Source: Pseudomonas sp. MM223
GTDB taxonomy: Bacteria; Pseudomonadota; Gammaproteobacteria; Pseudomonadales; Pseudomonadaceae
Direction: 5' to 3'
Assembly (NCBI GenBank): GCA_947090765.1
Contig: OX352322.1
Coordinates: 6,666,274 to 6,730,273 of the forward strand
DNA length: 64,000 nucleotides
A model generated the notes under the pieces. The model had not been told where the DNA came from and did not search any database. It saw only the letters and a program-made list of their open reading frames with translations. The translations under genes and the position numbers were made by a program. This document shows positions 10,132 through 19,392 of this stretch, piece by piece. Positions within the stretch are counted from its first letter, which is position 1, and each line of letters begins with the position of its first letter.

Positions 10132-11661
10132 TCACTTTTTCCAAACCTTTCGCAGTTTCATCAAGGCCTCGGCAATCTCCCCCTCCGGCACCGCCGCAAA
10201 TCCCAGCACCAGCCCCGCTCGCTTATCCACAGGCACCTCGCTGTCCGCCAACCAGAAATTGCTCAGCGGCGTCACCTCTACACCCACTGCTTCAGCCTTG
10301 GCCACCAGTTCCTGCTCCCGCGCAAAGTTATCCACATCAACCTTCACATGCAGCCCGGCGGCCACTGCCGGCATGGCGCCCAACCCTGGGATATCCACAG
10401 GCCAGCCGGCCTTCAGCACATTGCGCCGGCTCAACGCCGCCTTGCGCATGCGCCGGATGTGCCGCTGAAAGTGCCCGCGAGCCATGAACTCGGCCATTAC
10501 GCATTGGCTGCTGACCTCCGAATGCCGCACCGCCAGCGCCTTGCCCTGGCTGAACGCCTGGGCCAGCTGCGGCGGCAGCACCAGGTAACCCAGGCGCAGC
10601 GCCGGGAAGGCGATCTTGCCGAAGGTGCCGACATATAGCACCCGACCGTGCTTATCGAGCGCTGCAAGCGGGGCCAAGGGCGCGCCACTGTATCGGTACT
10701 CGCCGTCATAGTCGTCCTCGATGATCCAGCCATCGTTACGCTCAGCCCATGCCAGCAATTCCAGGCGACGCGCCAGGCTCATGGTCACCCCGGTCGGGTA
10801 CTGGTGAGCAGGCGTCACATAGGCCAGCCGGCAATCCACCAACTGCCCGAGCCGGCCACAGTGCATGCCCTCTTCATCCACCGGAACGCCGAACACCCGC
10901 CCACCCGCCAACGCGAAGGCATGCCCGGCTGCGCGATAGCCTGGGTTTTCCACAGCAACACCGTCACCCGGCTGCAACAGCAACTGTGCACAAAGGCTGA
11001 TGGCCTGCTGCGCACCACTGGTGATCACAATTTGTTCAGCCATGCAACTCAGCCCACGCGAGCGGCGCAAGTAGGCAGCGATCAGTTCGCGCAGCATCGG
11101 CTCGCCCGCCGGGTCGCCATAACCTAGTTGAGCGGGGCTGGGGTTACGCCAGAAACCCGCCTGCAGCTTGGCCCATACATCAAACGGGAACAGGTCGAAT
11201 GCTGGAATGCCAACGCGAAACGCACGCGGCTGACCACTCCTGGGCGGCGGCAAGTGGTTGGTTTTCAGACGCTGCAACGCTTCGCTGGAGCGTCGGTTGC
11301 TGGATAAATCCTCAGTATTTTTTACTGAAAATGTGGATAAGTCTGTTGATAACCCATGGGATAACCCTGTGGATACTTGTGTGGATAGTTTTGGTAGCCG
11401 GCTTACGTAAGTGCCATCGCCCACTCGGCTTTCGATGTAGCCCTCGGCATACAACTGGTCATAGGCCCGTACCACGCTGTTGCGTGACAACACCAGCATG
11501 GTGGCCAGCTCGCGGGTGGCTGGCAACCGGGTACCGCTGCTCAGGCGCCCGTCCAGCACCCGGGCGCGCAGCGCCTGATACAGCTGCTGGCTGAGCCCGC
11601 GGCGGCGATCCAGGGCAATCCCGGAAGGGTCGAAAGGCAAAACGAGAGGGCGTTCGCTCAT
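10132..11661 (-). CDS. MocR/PdxR-family regulator (GntR wHTH plus aminotransferase domain)
   Basis: A 509-residue chimeric regulator. Residues 20-90 form a GntR winged helix (LPATRELATMLVLSRNSVVRAYDQL). Residues 150-505 form a PLP-binding class I aminotransferase-like domain with ITSGAQQAISL, EDDYDGEYRYSG and the expected PLP lysine in VGTFGKIAFPALRLGY. The linker near residues 92-112 has five four-residue repeats of the form (L/V)S(T/H)x. Their DNA is a 12-bp periodic array of DnaA-box-like sequences, annotated separately. It is divergent from paiB and two acetyltransferase genes, the likely targets. Confidence 0.92.
   Translation of the reverse strand: MSERPLVLPFDPSGIALDRRRGLSQQLYQALRARVLDGRLSSGTRLPATRELATMLVLSRNSVVRAYDQLYAEGYIESRVGDGTYVSRLPKLSTQVSTGLSHGLSTDLSTFSVKNTEDLSSNRRSSEALQRLKTNHLPPPRSGQPRAFRVGIPAFDLFPFDVWAKLQAGFWRNPSPAQLGYGDPAGEPMLRELIAAYLRRSRGLSCMAEQIVITSGAQQAISLCAQLLLQPGDGVAVENPGYRAAGHAFALAGGRVFGVPVDEEGMHCGRLGQLVDCRLAYVTPAHQYPTGVTMSLARRLELLAWAERNDGWIIEDDYDGEYRYSGAPLAPLAALDKHGRVLYVGTFGKIAFPALRLGYLVLPPQLAQAFSQGKALAVRHSEVSSQCVMAEFMARGHFQRHIRRMRKAALSRRNVLKAGWPVDIPGLGAMPAVAAGLHVKVDVDNFAREQELVAKAEAVGVEVTPLSNFWLADSEVPVDKRAGLVLGFAAVPEGEIAEALMKLRKVWKK
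11332..11388. repeat. five DnaA-box-like 9-mers at exact 12-bp spacing
   Basis: On the plus strand the 9-mers start at 11332, 11344, 11356, 11368 and 11380: TGTGGATAA, TGTTGATAA, ATGGGATAA, TGTGGATAC and TGTGGATAG. The first is a perfect DnaA box and the others differ from the consensus by one or two bases. The period equals four codons, so the array also encodes a four-residue repeat in the MocR linker. Confidence 0.7.
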
Positions 11662-11751
11662 GGCATTGGACCTATTAAAACAGGCAGTAATGGCTCTTAC
11701 CCAGAACCAATAGCCTGCCTAGGATGGCACCATTGCACAAGGAAACCGAGC

Positions 11752-12381
11752 ATGTACAACAGCAAACCCCACCAGGAACACGACCTCGGCCGCCTGCACC
11801 AGCACATGCTCGACACCCGCCTGGCCGTGCTGGTCAGCCAGGGCGAACATGGCCTGCTGGCCACACACCTGCCGGTGCTGCTCGATACTGGCGAAGGCGA
11901 GTACGGCACCGTCTATGCGCACCTGGCGCGGGCCAACCGCCAATGGCAGGACCTGGAACAAGGCGGCGAAGCCCTGCTGGTTTTCCCCGGCGCCGATGCC
12001 TATGTCAGCCCCAGCTACTACCCGAGCAAAGCCGATAACCCGAAGGTAGTGCCAACCTGGAACTACCTGGCCGTGCACGCCTATGGCCCGGCCGAGGTGA
12101 TCCACGACGCAGCAACGCTGCTGGCTATCGTCAGCCGCCTGACCGAGCGCCACGAACAAGGCCGCAACGAACCGTGGAGCGTCGCCGACGCCCCGGCTGA
12201 CTACCTCGACGGCATGCTCCGAGCCATCGTCGGTATCCGCCTGCCCATCGCCCGCCTGCAAGGTGCGCGCAAGCTCAGCCAGAACCGCTCCGAGCAAGAC
12301 ATCGCCGGCGTACGTGAGGGCCTGAGCGCCAGCCCTGATCAACTAGACAACCAACTCGCGGCGCACATGCGCCAACTGTAA
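11752..12381 (+). CDS. PaiB-like FMN-binding protein
   Basis: A 209-residue protein of the PaiB family (split-barrel FMN-binding fold), annotated in Bacillus as a negative regulator of sporulation and degradative enzymes. Typical segments are GEYGTVYAHLARANRQW, YVSPSYYPSK, VPTWNYLAVHAYG and KLSQNRS near residue 180. It is the first of three closely spaced genes (gaps of 12 and 7 bases) divergent from the MocR regulator. Its cellular role in Pseudomonas is not known from sequence. Confidence 0.88.
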   Translation: MYNSKPHQEHDLGRLHQHMLDTRLAVLVSQGEHGLLATHLPVLLDTGEGEYGTVYAHLARANRQWQDLEQGGEALLVFPGADAYVSPSYYPSKADNPKVVPTWNYLAVHAYGPAEVIHDAATLLAIVSRLTERHEQGRNEPWSVADAPADYLDGMLRAIVGIRLPIARLQGARKLSQNRSEQDIAGVREGLSASPDQLDNQLAAHMRQL

Positions 12382-12393
12382 AGGAATAGCCCC

Positions 12394-12840
12394 ATGCCCA
12401 GCGTTACCCTGCGCCCCGTCAGCACCCAAGACCATGCCGCCTGGCTCGCCCTGTGGCAGGCCTACTTACACTTCTATGAGACCGAGTTGGCCGATGAAGT
12501 CAGCCTGAGCACCTGGCAACGCCTGCTCGACCCGAACGAGCCAACCCATTCGGCACTGGCCTGGGTCGATGGCAAGGCGGTGGGGATGGTCAACTTCATC
12601 TACCATCGTTCCAACTGGAGCATCGAGAACTCGTGCTACCTGCAGGACCTGTACGTGGACAGCTCGCAGCGAGGCCTGGGTATTGGTCGCCAGCTGATCG
12701 AGCACGTCTATACCACCGCCAAGGCCGACAACTGCATCAAGGTGCACTGGCTGACCCACGAAACCAATGCCACCGCCATCAGCCTGTATCAGCAGGTTGC
12801 CGAGCGCTCGGGCTTCATCCAATTCCGCAAAGGTTTGTAG
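12394..12840 (+). CDS. GNAT-family N-acetyltransferase
   Basis: A 148-residue single-domain GNAT enzyme. The acetyl-CoA-binding motif is visible as LYVDSSQRGLGIGRQLIEHV near residue 90, with HWLTHETNATAISLYQQV after it. The substrate is unknown; proximity to paiB suggests a small-molecule (possibly polyamine or amino acid) acetyltransferase, which is inference. AAGGAATAG precedes the ATG. Confidence 0.87.
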   Translation: MPSVTLRPVSTQDHAAWLALWQAYLHFYETELADEVSLSTWQRLLDPNEPTHSALAWVDGKAVGMVNFIYHRSNWSIENSCYLQDLYVDSSQRGLGIGRQLIEHVYTTAKADNCIKVHWLTHETNATAISLYQQVAERSGFIQFRKGL

Positions 12841-12847
12841 GCCGAAC

Positions 12848-13519
12848 ATGACAGACGCATTGAACTGGAAACCCGCCGCAACGCCCCAGGCCGAGCCGAT
12901 TGAAGGCCGCTTCATCCGCCTGGAAAAGCTCGACCCGGGGCGCCATGGCGACGACCTCTGGCAAGTGCTGCAAGGCCCAACTTCCGACCCGGTGCTGTGG
13001 GATTACCTGCCCTACGGCCCGTTTGCCGATCGTGCCGGCTTCGACCGTTGGCTGGAGGGTAACGCCGCAGGGCGCGACCCGCTGTTCTACACCGTCATCG
13101 ACCGCCCCAGCGGCCAGGCCCAGGGTATTCTCAGCCTGATGTCGATCGTGCCCGACCACGGCCGCATCGAAATCGGCCACATCGCCTTCGGCGCCGCCAT
13201 GCAGCGCACACCCAAGGGCACCGAGGCGGTGTACCTGCTGGGCAAGCTGGGCTTCGAGCTGGGCAACCGCCGGCTGGAGTGGAAGTGCAACAACGCCAAC
13301 GCCCGCTCCAAGCGTGCGGCGGAGCGGTTTGGCTTCACCTACGAAGGGGTGTTCCGCAAGCACCTGGTGGTGAAGGACCACAACCGGGATACAGCGTGGT
13401 ATTCGATTACCGATGATGAATGGCCGGCGGTGGCTGCCGGGTTCGAGCGGTGGTTGAGCGAGGAAAACCAGCGACCGGGAGGCCAGGTAGAAAAGCTTGA
13501 GGCGTGCCGTAAAAGCTGA
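12848..13519 (+). CDS. RimJ/RimL-type GNAT acetyltransferase
   Basis: A 223-residue GNAT protein of the RimJ/RimL subgroup: EGRFIRLEKLDP at the N-terminus, IEIGHIAFGAAMQRTPKGTEA in the acetyl-CoA-binding region and CNNANARSKRAAERFGFTYEG near residue 160. Related proteins acetylate N-termini or small molecules; the substrate is unknown. The ATG at 12848 is seven bases after the preceding acetyltransferase stop and fits the family N-terminus. Confidence 0.87.
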   Translation: MTDALNWKPAATPQAEPIEGRFIRLEKLDPGRHGDDLWQVLQGPTSDPVLWDYLPYGPFADRAGFDRWLEGNAAGRDPLFYTVIDRPSGQAQGILSLMSIVPDHGRIEIGHIAFGAAMQRTPKGTEAVYLLGKLGFELGNRRLEWKCNNANARSKRAAERFGFTYEGVFRKHLVVKDHNRDTAWYSITDDEWPAVAAGFERWLSEENQRPGGQVEKLEACRKS

Positions 13520-13557
13520 CGAATGTGTTTGATCAGGCGGCCTGATTCAGAGCGCGC

Positions 13558-13848
13558 TCAGATGATTTTTCGCTGACGCCTGATAACCCCCATCTGCAAG
13601 CCAAAAGGCCGAAACACGGCATTCATTGATTTGAGTGTCGGGTTTCCTTCGCCTTTCTCGATCTGAATAAGCGTACGCAGTGAGATCTTGCACATCTGGG
13701 CGAACTGAGCCTGTTGCAGATTGGCTACCGTCACCCGCAAATGCTTCACTCCAGCACCCAGTTCCCAAGTGCCATCGGCGATGCCCCGCTGAACATCATC
13801 GATCACTTGGGCGCGTTGTTCGGGTGTAAGCGTCATAGCAATTTCCAC
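13558..13848 (-). CDS. HipB-like helix-turn-helix antitoxin
   Basis: A 96-residue protein with a helix-turn-helix of the HipB/XRE type (QAQFAQMCKISLRTLIQIEKGEGNP, residues 46-70) and a basic C-terminus (VIRRQRKII). It overlaps the end of a degraded hipA by 16 bases and is downstream of it, the reverse of the classic hipBA order. With no intact toxin it may persist as a solitary regulator. Confidence 0.75.
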   Translation of the reverse strand: MEIAMTLTPEQRAQVIDDVQRGIADGTWELGAGVKHLRVTVANLQQAQFAQMCKISLRTLIQIEKGEGNPTLKSMNAVFRPFGLQMGVIRRQRKII

Positions 13849-14823
13849 TCTTTCATTCGTTGCTCAAGCAGCCTCAAGTGGACCGCTGGATGATTCATGA
13901 CGGCTTCAGGCAGGCCCGCAGCACTGAGCAGATCTGGCAGCGCCAGCAGACGCGCAGCATCTTGCTTCAACCGGTCAAAAGCCAGCTCCGGCGTGATCAG
14001 GTCGGTTAAGCTGTTGCACGCTGCCCACCAGTCGATGTCGCCAGCACGCTCTATGCCGGGCGCCCATTTGGTAGTCCGTGTAATACCTTCCGCATCCAGC
14101 ACCATCGGCGCCAAATCGTAGATAGGAGCTAACCTGACGGAATTGGCTCCACGAATGACGGCCATGTTCCGCCCGTGATTGTCGGCGTTGCCCAGAACCT
14201 TGTTGATAAGGTCCCGTCGCAGGTAGTCGCAGACCAGGTCATTGATCTGTTGCTCTTGACCGGCCAGTCTCCAGAGCGATACCAGGTTCCTCAGTGCTTC
14301 CCCATGGTCCATCCGGCTACCGGGTTGGGTTACGCCCGACAGTGAATAGATGGACTCCACAGCAAGCCGGCGCACACCGTGCGGAGTGGTCTCACGGTCA
14401 AAACGGCGCATCCACAGACTGGGCTTTGTACCCTCCTCCAAAGCCATGTCATCCGTAGATTCGCATGTTTCCCACAGGAGCCGGCGTGCTCCTTGCCAGC
14501 AGAAACATGTCATCACTGATACCGTCGGGTTTTACCTGGCCGACATGCGCCATGAGGAAGCGCTTCGCTGCACAGGATGGCGCAATGTCGTGAACGAACG
14601 CAGGCGCGGCAGGAAGCACAAAGCTGTCGAAGTCTACCGGAAGCCGAGCACTAACCGCCTTGGCAGCAAAGCTCTGGTATGCATCGAGGTTGTCTCTGAT
14701 ATACGACGCCTCATAGGCAACGGCGCAAGGCCCATTGAAGCCTTGCTCTGGCCGCGAAAACGTCAGCGTCATGGCGTCCTGCCAAATGCCATCGGAGAAT
14801 ATTTGCAGGGTTAGCGGGTACAT
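13833..14823 (-). pseudogene. hipA-like toxin gene, internally deleted and frameshifted
   Basis: The N-terminal part starts at 14823 (MYPLTLQIFSDG) and reads to a TGA near 14449 just after PVGNMRI. The C-terminal part continues in another frame from about 14460 with MALEEGTKPSLWMRRFDRE, AVESIYSLSGVTQPGSRMDH, NADNHGRNMAV and PIYDLAPM, which are HipA kinase motifs. Compared with related HipA proteins as I remember them, about 130 residues with the nucleotide-binding middle are missing at the junction, besides the frame change. This looks like real decay rather than one read error. Confidence 0.78.
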
Positions 14824-14937
14824 ATACAACCTGCTGCAACTGTTCAGACAGCCTGCAATATAGTGCATATTTTGTATTGCCGCTTTTGCATAAACTGCAT
14901 TTTATTGCATATTTATCATGTCAGCCAAGGTTTCATG

Positions 14938-14951
14938 TGCATTTAAATGCA
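14938..14951. promoter_or_regulatory. TGCATTTAAATGCA palindrome upstream of the hipA remnant
   Basis: A perfect 14-base palindrome in an unusually AT-rich stretch (14835-14960) that also contains several separate TGCATA/TGCAAT words. It could be an autoregulatory operator of the HipB-like protein. This is inference. Confidence 0.35.
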
Positions 14952-14976
14952 TAAAAAAGGGGAGCATCCGCTCCCC
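14951..14976 (-). terminator. terminator of the pyruvate carboxylase operon
   Basis: GGGGAG and CTCCCC (14959-14976) form a stem. On the minus strand it is followed by a run of T, 33 bases after the oadA/pycB stop. Confidence 0.85.
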
Positions 14977-15008
14977 AGAGGTTAACCGCTTGTAGATGAG
15001 GGCTTAAA

Positions 15009-16817
15009 TCAGCCCTCGATCTCGATCAGGATTTCGCCCGGCGTCACGCGATCGCCCTTGGCCACGTGGATGGCCACGACCTTGCCGGCGATAGCCGCCT
15101 GCACTTCGGTTTCCATCTTCATGGCTTCGGTGATCAGCACGGCCTGGCCGGCCTTGACCATGTCACCTTCCTTGACCAGTACATCGACGATGTTGCCTGG
15201 CATGTTGGTGCTGACGTGGCCTGGGTCGGTGGCTTGCTTGCGCTTGCTGCCGCCGCCGCCAACAAACTCGTTGAGTGGCTCGAATACCACTTCTTCCGGC
15301 ATGCCGTCGATCGACAGGTAGAAGTGGCGCTTGCCTTCGGCCTTTACGCCAACGCCAGTGATGTCGACGCGGTAGGTTTCGCCGTGCACGTCGATGACGA
15401 ACTCGGTCGGTACGCCTTCACCGCCTGGAGCAGAAACAGCGCCAGCCTCTGGAATCGGCAGCAGAACTTCCGGTGTGAGGGTGCCGGCTTCGCGTTCTTC
15501 GAGGAACTTGCGGCCAATGTCCGGGAACATGGCGAAGGTCAGCACGTCTTCTTCACAGCGGGCCAGGGCGCCGATGTCGGTACGCAGCTTGGCCATCTCT
15601 GGCTTCAGCAAGTCAGCGGGGCGCACATCGATTACTTCTTCGCTGCCGATGGCCTGGCGGCGCAGCTGCTCGTTGACCACACCCGGGGCTTTGCCGTAAC
15701 CGCCTTGCAGGTAAAGCTTCACCTCGTTGGTGATGGTCTTGTAGCGCTCACCGGCCAACACGTTGAAGAACGCCTGGGTGCCGACGATTTGCGAAGTAGG
15801 CGTCACCAGCGGCGGGAAGCCAAGGTCTTCACGCACGCGCGGGATCTCTGCCAGCACTTCGTTCATGCGGTTGAGGGCGCCCTGTTCCTTGAGCTGGTTG
15901 GCCAGGTTGGAAATCATGCCGCCCGGCACCTGGTTGACCTGCACGCGGGTGTCCACGGCGGTGAACTCGCTCTCGAACTGGTGGTACTTCTTGCGCACGG
16001 CGTAGAAGTACAAGCCGATTTCCTGCAGCAGCTCCAGGTCCAGACCGGTGTCGAACTCGCTGCCCTTGAGCGCAGCAACCATCGACTCGGTACCCGGGTG
16101 GCTGGTGCCCCAGGCGAAGCTGGAGATGGCGGTGTCGATGTGGTCGGCGCCGTTTTCCACAGCCTTGAGCTGGCACATGGCGGCCAGGCCAGCGGTGTCG
16201 TGGGAGTGGATGAACACCGGCAGAGACTGCTCGGCCTTCAGCGCCTTGACCAGTTCACCAGCGGCGAATGGGGTCAGCAGGCCGGCCATGTCCTTGATTG
16301 CCACCGAGTCGCAACCCATGGCTTCCATCTGCTTGGCCTGGGCTACAAAGGCGTCGATGGTGTGCACAGGGCTGACCGTGTAGGCGATGGTGCCCTGGGC
16401 GTGCTTACCGGCGGCTTTGACCGCTTCGATGGCCACGCGCAGGTTACGCACGTCGTTCATGGCGTCAAAGATGCGGAACACATCGATGCCGTTGACCGCA
16501 GCCTTGGCGACAAAGGCTTTGACCACGTCGTCGCTGTAGTGGCGGTAGCCCAGCAGGTTCTGGCCACGCAGCAGCATTTGCAGGCGGGTGTTGGGCAGGG
16601 CTGCGCGCAGCTTGCGCAGGCGCTCCCACGGGTCTTCCTTGAGGAAGCGCACGCAGGCGTCGAAAGTAGCGCCGCCCCAGACCTCCAGCGACCAGTAGCC
16701 GACTTTGTCGAGCTTGTCGCAGATCGGCAGCATGTCTTCGGTACGCATGCGGGTGGCCAGCAGGGACTGGTGGGCGTCGCGCAGGATCGTGTCGGTTACG
16801 TGAATTTTCTTGGACAT
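15009..16817 (-). CDS. pycB: pyruvate carboxylase subunit B (biotinylated carboxyltransferase)
   Basis: A 602-residue protein, also annotated as oadA. The N-terminal carboxyltransferase domain begins TDTILRDAHQSLLATRM and contains VWGGATFDACVRFL, VFRIFDAMND and the metal-binding IHSHDTAG. The C-terminal biotinyl domain carries the biotinylation site EAMKMETEV near residue 565. With subunit A it converts pyruvate to oxaloacetate. AGGA lies ten bases before the ATG at 16817. No membrane subunits are nearby, which favours pyruvate carboxylase over a sodium-pumping decarboxylase. Confidence 0.94.
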   Translation of the reverse strand: MSKKIHVTDTILRDAHQSLLATRMRTEDMLPICDKLDKVGYWSLEVWGGATFDACVRFLKEDPWERLRKLRAALPNTRLQMLLRGQNLLGYRHYSDDVVKAFVAKAAVNGIDVFRIFDAMNDVRNLRVAIEAVKAAGKHAQGTIAYTVSPVHTIDAFVAQAKQMEAMGCDSVAIKDMAGLLTPFAAGELVKALKAEQSLPVFIHSHDTAGLAAMCQLKAVENGADHIDTAISSFAWGTSHPGTESMVAALKGSEFDTGLDLELLQEIGLYFYAVRKKYHQFESEFTAVDTRVQVNQVPGGMISNLANQLKEQGALNRMNEVLAEIPRVREDLGFPPLVTPTSQIVGTQAFFNVLAGERYKTITNEVKLYLQGGYGKAPGVVNEQLRRQAIGSEEVIDVRPADLLKPEMAKLRTDIGALARCEEDVLTFAMFPDIGRKFLEEREAGTLTPEVLLPIPEAGAVSAPGGEGVPTEFVIDVHGETYRVDITGVGVKAEGKRHFYLSIDGMPEEVVFEPLNEFVGGGGSKRKQATDPGHVSTNMPGNIVDVLVKEGDMVKAGQAVLITEAMKMETEVQAAIAGKVVAIHVAKGDRVTPGEILIEIEG

Positions 16818-16828
16818 TATAGGGTTCC

Positions 16829-18243
16829 TCACAGGCCTGCGTGGGCGGCGATGGCGGCGGCGATGGCCAGGGCCAGCTCTTCGGGTTTGCGCTTGATCGA
16901 GTAGTTGGTCAGTTCAGGGTGGCTTTCGACAAAGCTGGTATTGAACTGGCCGCTACGGAATTCCGGGTTGCGCAGGATTTCCTGGTAGTACGCAGCGGTG
17001 GTCTTCACCCCTTGCACGCGCATGTCGTCCAGGGCTCGCAGGCCGCGGTCCATGGCCTCTTCCCAGGTCAACGCCCACACCACCAGTTTCAGGCACATGG
17101 AGTCGTAGAACGGCGGAATGGTATAGCCGGTATAGATTGCTGTATCGGTACGCACGCCCGGGCCGCCGGGGGCGTAGTAACGGGTGATCTTGCCGAAGCT
17201 GGGCAGGAAGTTGTTCTTCGGGTCTTCCGCGTTGATGCGGAACTGCAACGCGTAACCGCGGTGCTGGATGTCTTCCTGCTTGACCGACAGCGGCAGGCCC
17301 GAGGCGATGCGAATCTGCTCACGGACAATGTCGATACCGGTGATTTCTTCGGTGATGGTGTGTTCCACCTGCACCCGGGTGTTCATTTCCATGAAGTACA
17401 CCTCGCCATCGGCGAGCAGGAACTCCACGGTACCGGCGTTCTCGTAGTTCACGGCCTTGGCTGCACGTACCGCCAGGTCGCCGATGTAGGCGCGCTGCTC
17501 GGGCGTGAGCTGTGGGCTTGGGGCAATTTCGATGAGCTTCTGGTTACGGCGCTGGATCGAGCAGTCACGCTCGAACAGGTGCACCACGTTGCCAAAGCTG
17601 TCACCGAGGATTTGTGCCTCGATATGCTTGGGGTTGACGATGCACTTTTCCAGGAACACTTCGGCCGACCCAAAAGCCTTGGTGGCCTCGGAAATCACCC
17701 GTGGGAAGTTCTGTTCCAGCTCTTCGCGGCTGTTGCAACGGCGAATACCGCGGCCGCCACCACCGGAGGTAGCCTTGAGCATCACCGGGTAACCGATGCG
17801 TTCACCTTCGCTCAGGGCTTCATGAATATCGGCAACGTTGCCTTCGGTGCCCGGGGTTACCGGCACACCGGCAGCGATCATGGTGCGGCGCGCTTCGGTC
17901 TTGTCACCCATGCGGCGGATGACGTCGGCGGCCGGGCCGATGAACTTGATCCCGCGTTCGGCGCAAATCTCTGCCAGTTCGGCGTTTTCCGACAGGAAAC
18001 CATAGCCCGGGTGCAAAGCATCACAGCCGGTTTCCACAGCCAGGTTCACCAGCTTGCGCGGGTTCAGGTAACCGGCCAGCGGCTCGGCACCAATGCTGTG
18101 AGCTTCATCGGCGCGCTTGACGTGCAAGGCGTGCCGGTCGGCGTCGGAAAAGATCGCTACCGAGCGTATGCCCATCTCGGCGCAGGCACGCACGATCCGA
18201 ACTGCGATTTCACCTCGGTTGGCGATCAGGATTTTTTTATCAC
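16829..18243 (-). CDS. pycA: pyruvate carboxylase subunit A (biotin carboxylase), frameshift at start
   Basis: A biotin carboxylase/ATP-grasp protein with LHPGYGFLSENAE, LKATSGGGGRGIRRC and FMEMNTRVQVEHTITEE. The frame carrying the family N-terminus (KKILIANRGEIAVRIVRAC) has no ATG, GTG or TTG before it. The expected start is GTG at 18243, seven bases after GGGAAG, but it is one base out of frame because the following A-run is 7 long rather than 8. Adding one A gives VIKKILIANRGE and 471 residues, the length I recall for the family. Without it, the first in-frame start is GTG at 18193. The stop is 11 bases before pycB. Confidence 0.85.
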
Positions 18244-18433
18244 TGGAGTCTTCCCAAAGCCGTAGGAACAGTCGAGCCGGTTCTACCGGTCGGCGCGTGA
18301 CCAGGCGTTGCTGGCCAGTCGCATATTCACCCTAGCGCTGTAGGTCGATAAACAAAAATCAATATTTGTTAGAGGCAGTATTAGCAAAAGCTTATAGTGC
18401 GGTAACAAGGTGTTGCCGAAGGGTGGGTAAGAA

Positions 18434-19392
18434 ATGCGTAAGTCCTTGATGCGTATGACTTTACGTCAGTTGCAGATCTTCAATGAGGTGTGCGATTTGC
18501 GCTCGTACAGCCGTGCGGCGGAAGAGATGTCGCTGACACAACCCGCCGTTAGTCTACAGATCCGCCAGCTCGAAGAGCTGATTGGCCAGCCGTTGTTCGA
18601 GTACGTGGGCAAAAAGTTGTACCTGACCGAAGCGGCCGAAGCCCTGCAACGCGCCAGCCGCGACATTTTCGGCCGCCTCGAGAGCCTGGACATGCAGCTG
18701 TCGGACATGCAGGGCTCATTGCAGGGGCAACTCAAACTGGCGATCGAGTCCAGCGCCAAGTACTTCGTGCCACACCTGTTCGCCGCCTTCAAGCAGCGCC
18801 ACCCGGAGGTCAACCTGACCCTGACGGTGGTCAATCGCGCCCAGGCCATCCGCCGCCTTTCGGATAACCGCGACGACATCATCATCATGTCGATGGTGCC
18901 GCAAGACATGGGCCTGGAGTTTCTGCCGTTCCTCAACAACCCGATCATCGCGGTGGCGCCGCCGGAACACCCGCTGTGTAAGCTGAAGCAACTGCGCCTG
19001 CAGGATCTGGAGCCTCATACCCTACTGGTACGCGAGCAGGGCTCAGGCACGCGCAAGGCCTGCGAAGAGTACTTCAAGGATAAACGCGTGCACTTCACCC
19101 AGACCCTGGAAGTGGCCTCGGCCGACGCCCAGCGCGAGTGCGTGATCGCAGGCCTGGGGATCGCCCTGCTGACCCGCCATGCGGTCAACCTGGGCTGGCC
19201 ACCGGGGTGCTGAGGGAGCTACCGGTGGAAGAGCTGCCGCTGTACCGCAGCTGGTGCGTAGTGCAGTCCAAGGCCAAGCGGCAGTCGCCGGTGGCCTTGG
19301 CGTTTCTGGCGTTCATCCGCAGCGAACGTGCGTTGATCAGCGCGCTTGTTGAGCGTTTTTCGGGGAAGTTGCCGCTGAGGACCACACTGTAA
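18434..19392 (+). CDS. LysR-family regulator divergent from pycAB, frameshifted near the C-terminus
   Basis: The LysR winged helix (LRQLQIFNEVCDLRSYSRAA, LTQPAVSLQIRQLEEL) and co-inducer domain read normally for about 252 residues to TRHAVNL. The frame then runs to TGA at 19211-19213 after an aberrant GWPPGC. The family C-terminus (ATGVLRELPVEELPLYRSW...) continues one frame over to TAA at 19390-19392. One missing base near 19191-19194 explains it and the repaired protein has 319 residues. It probably controls the divergent pycAB operon. Confidence 0.82.
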
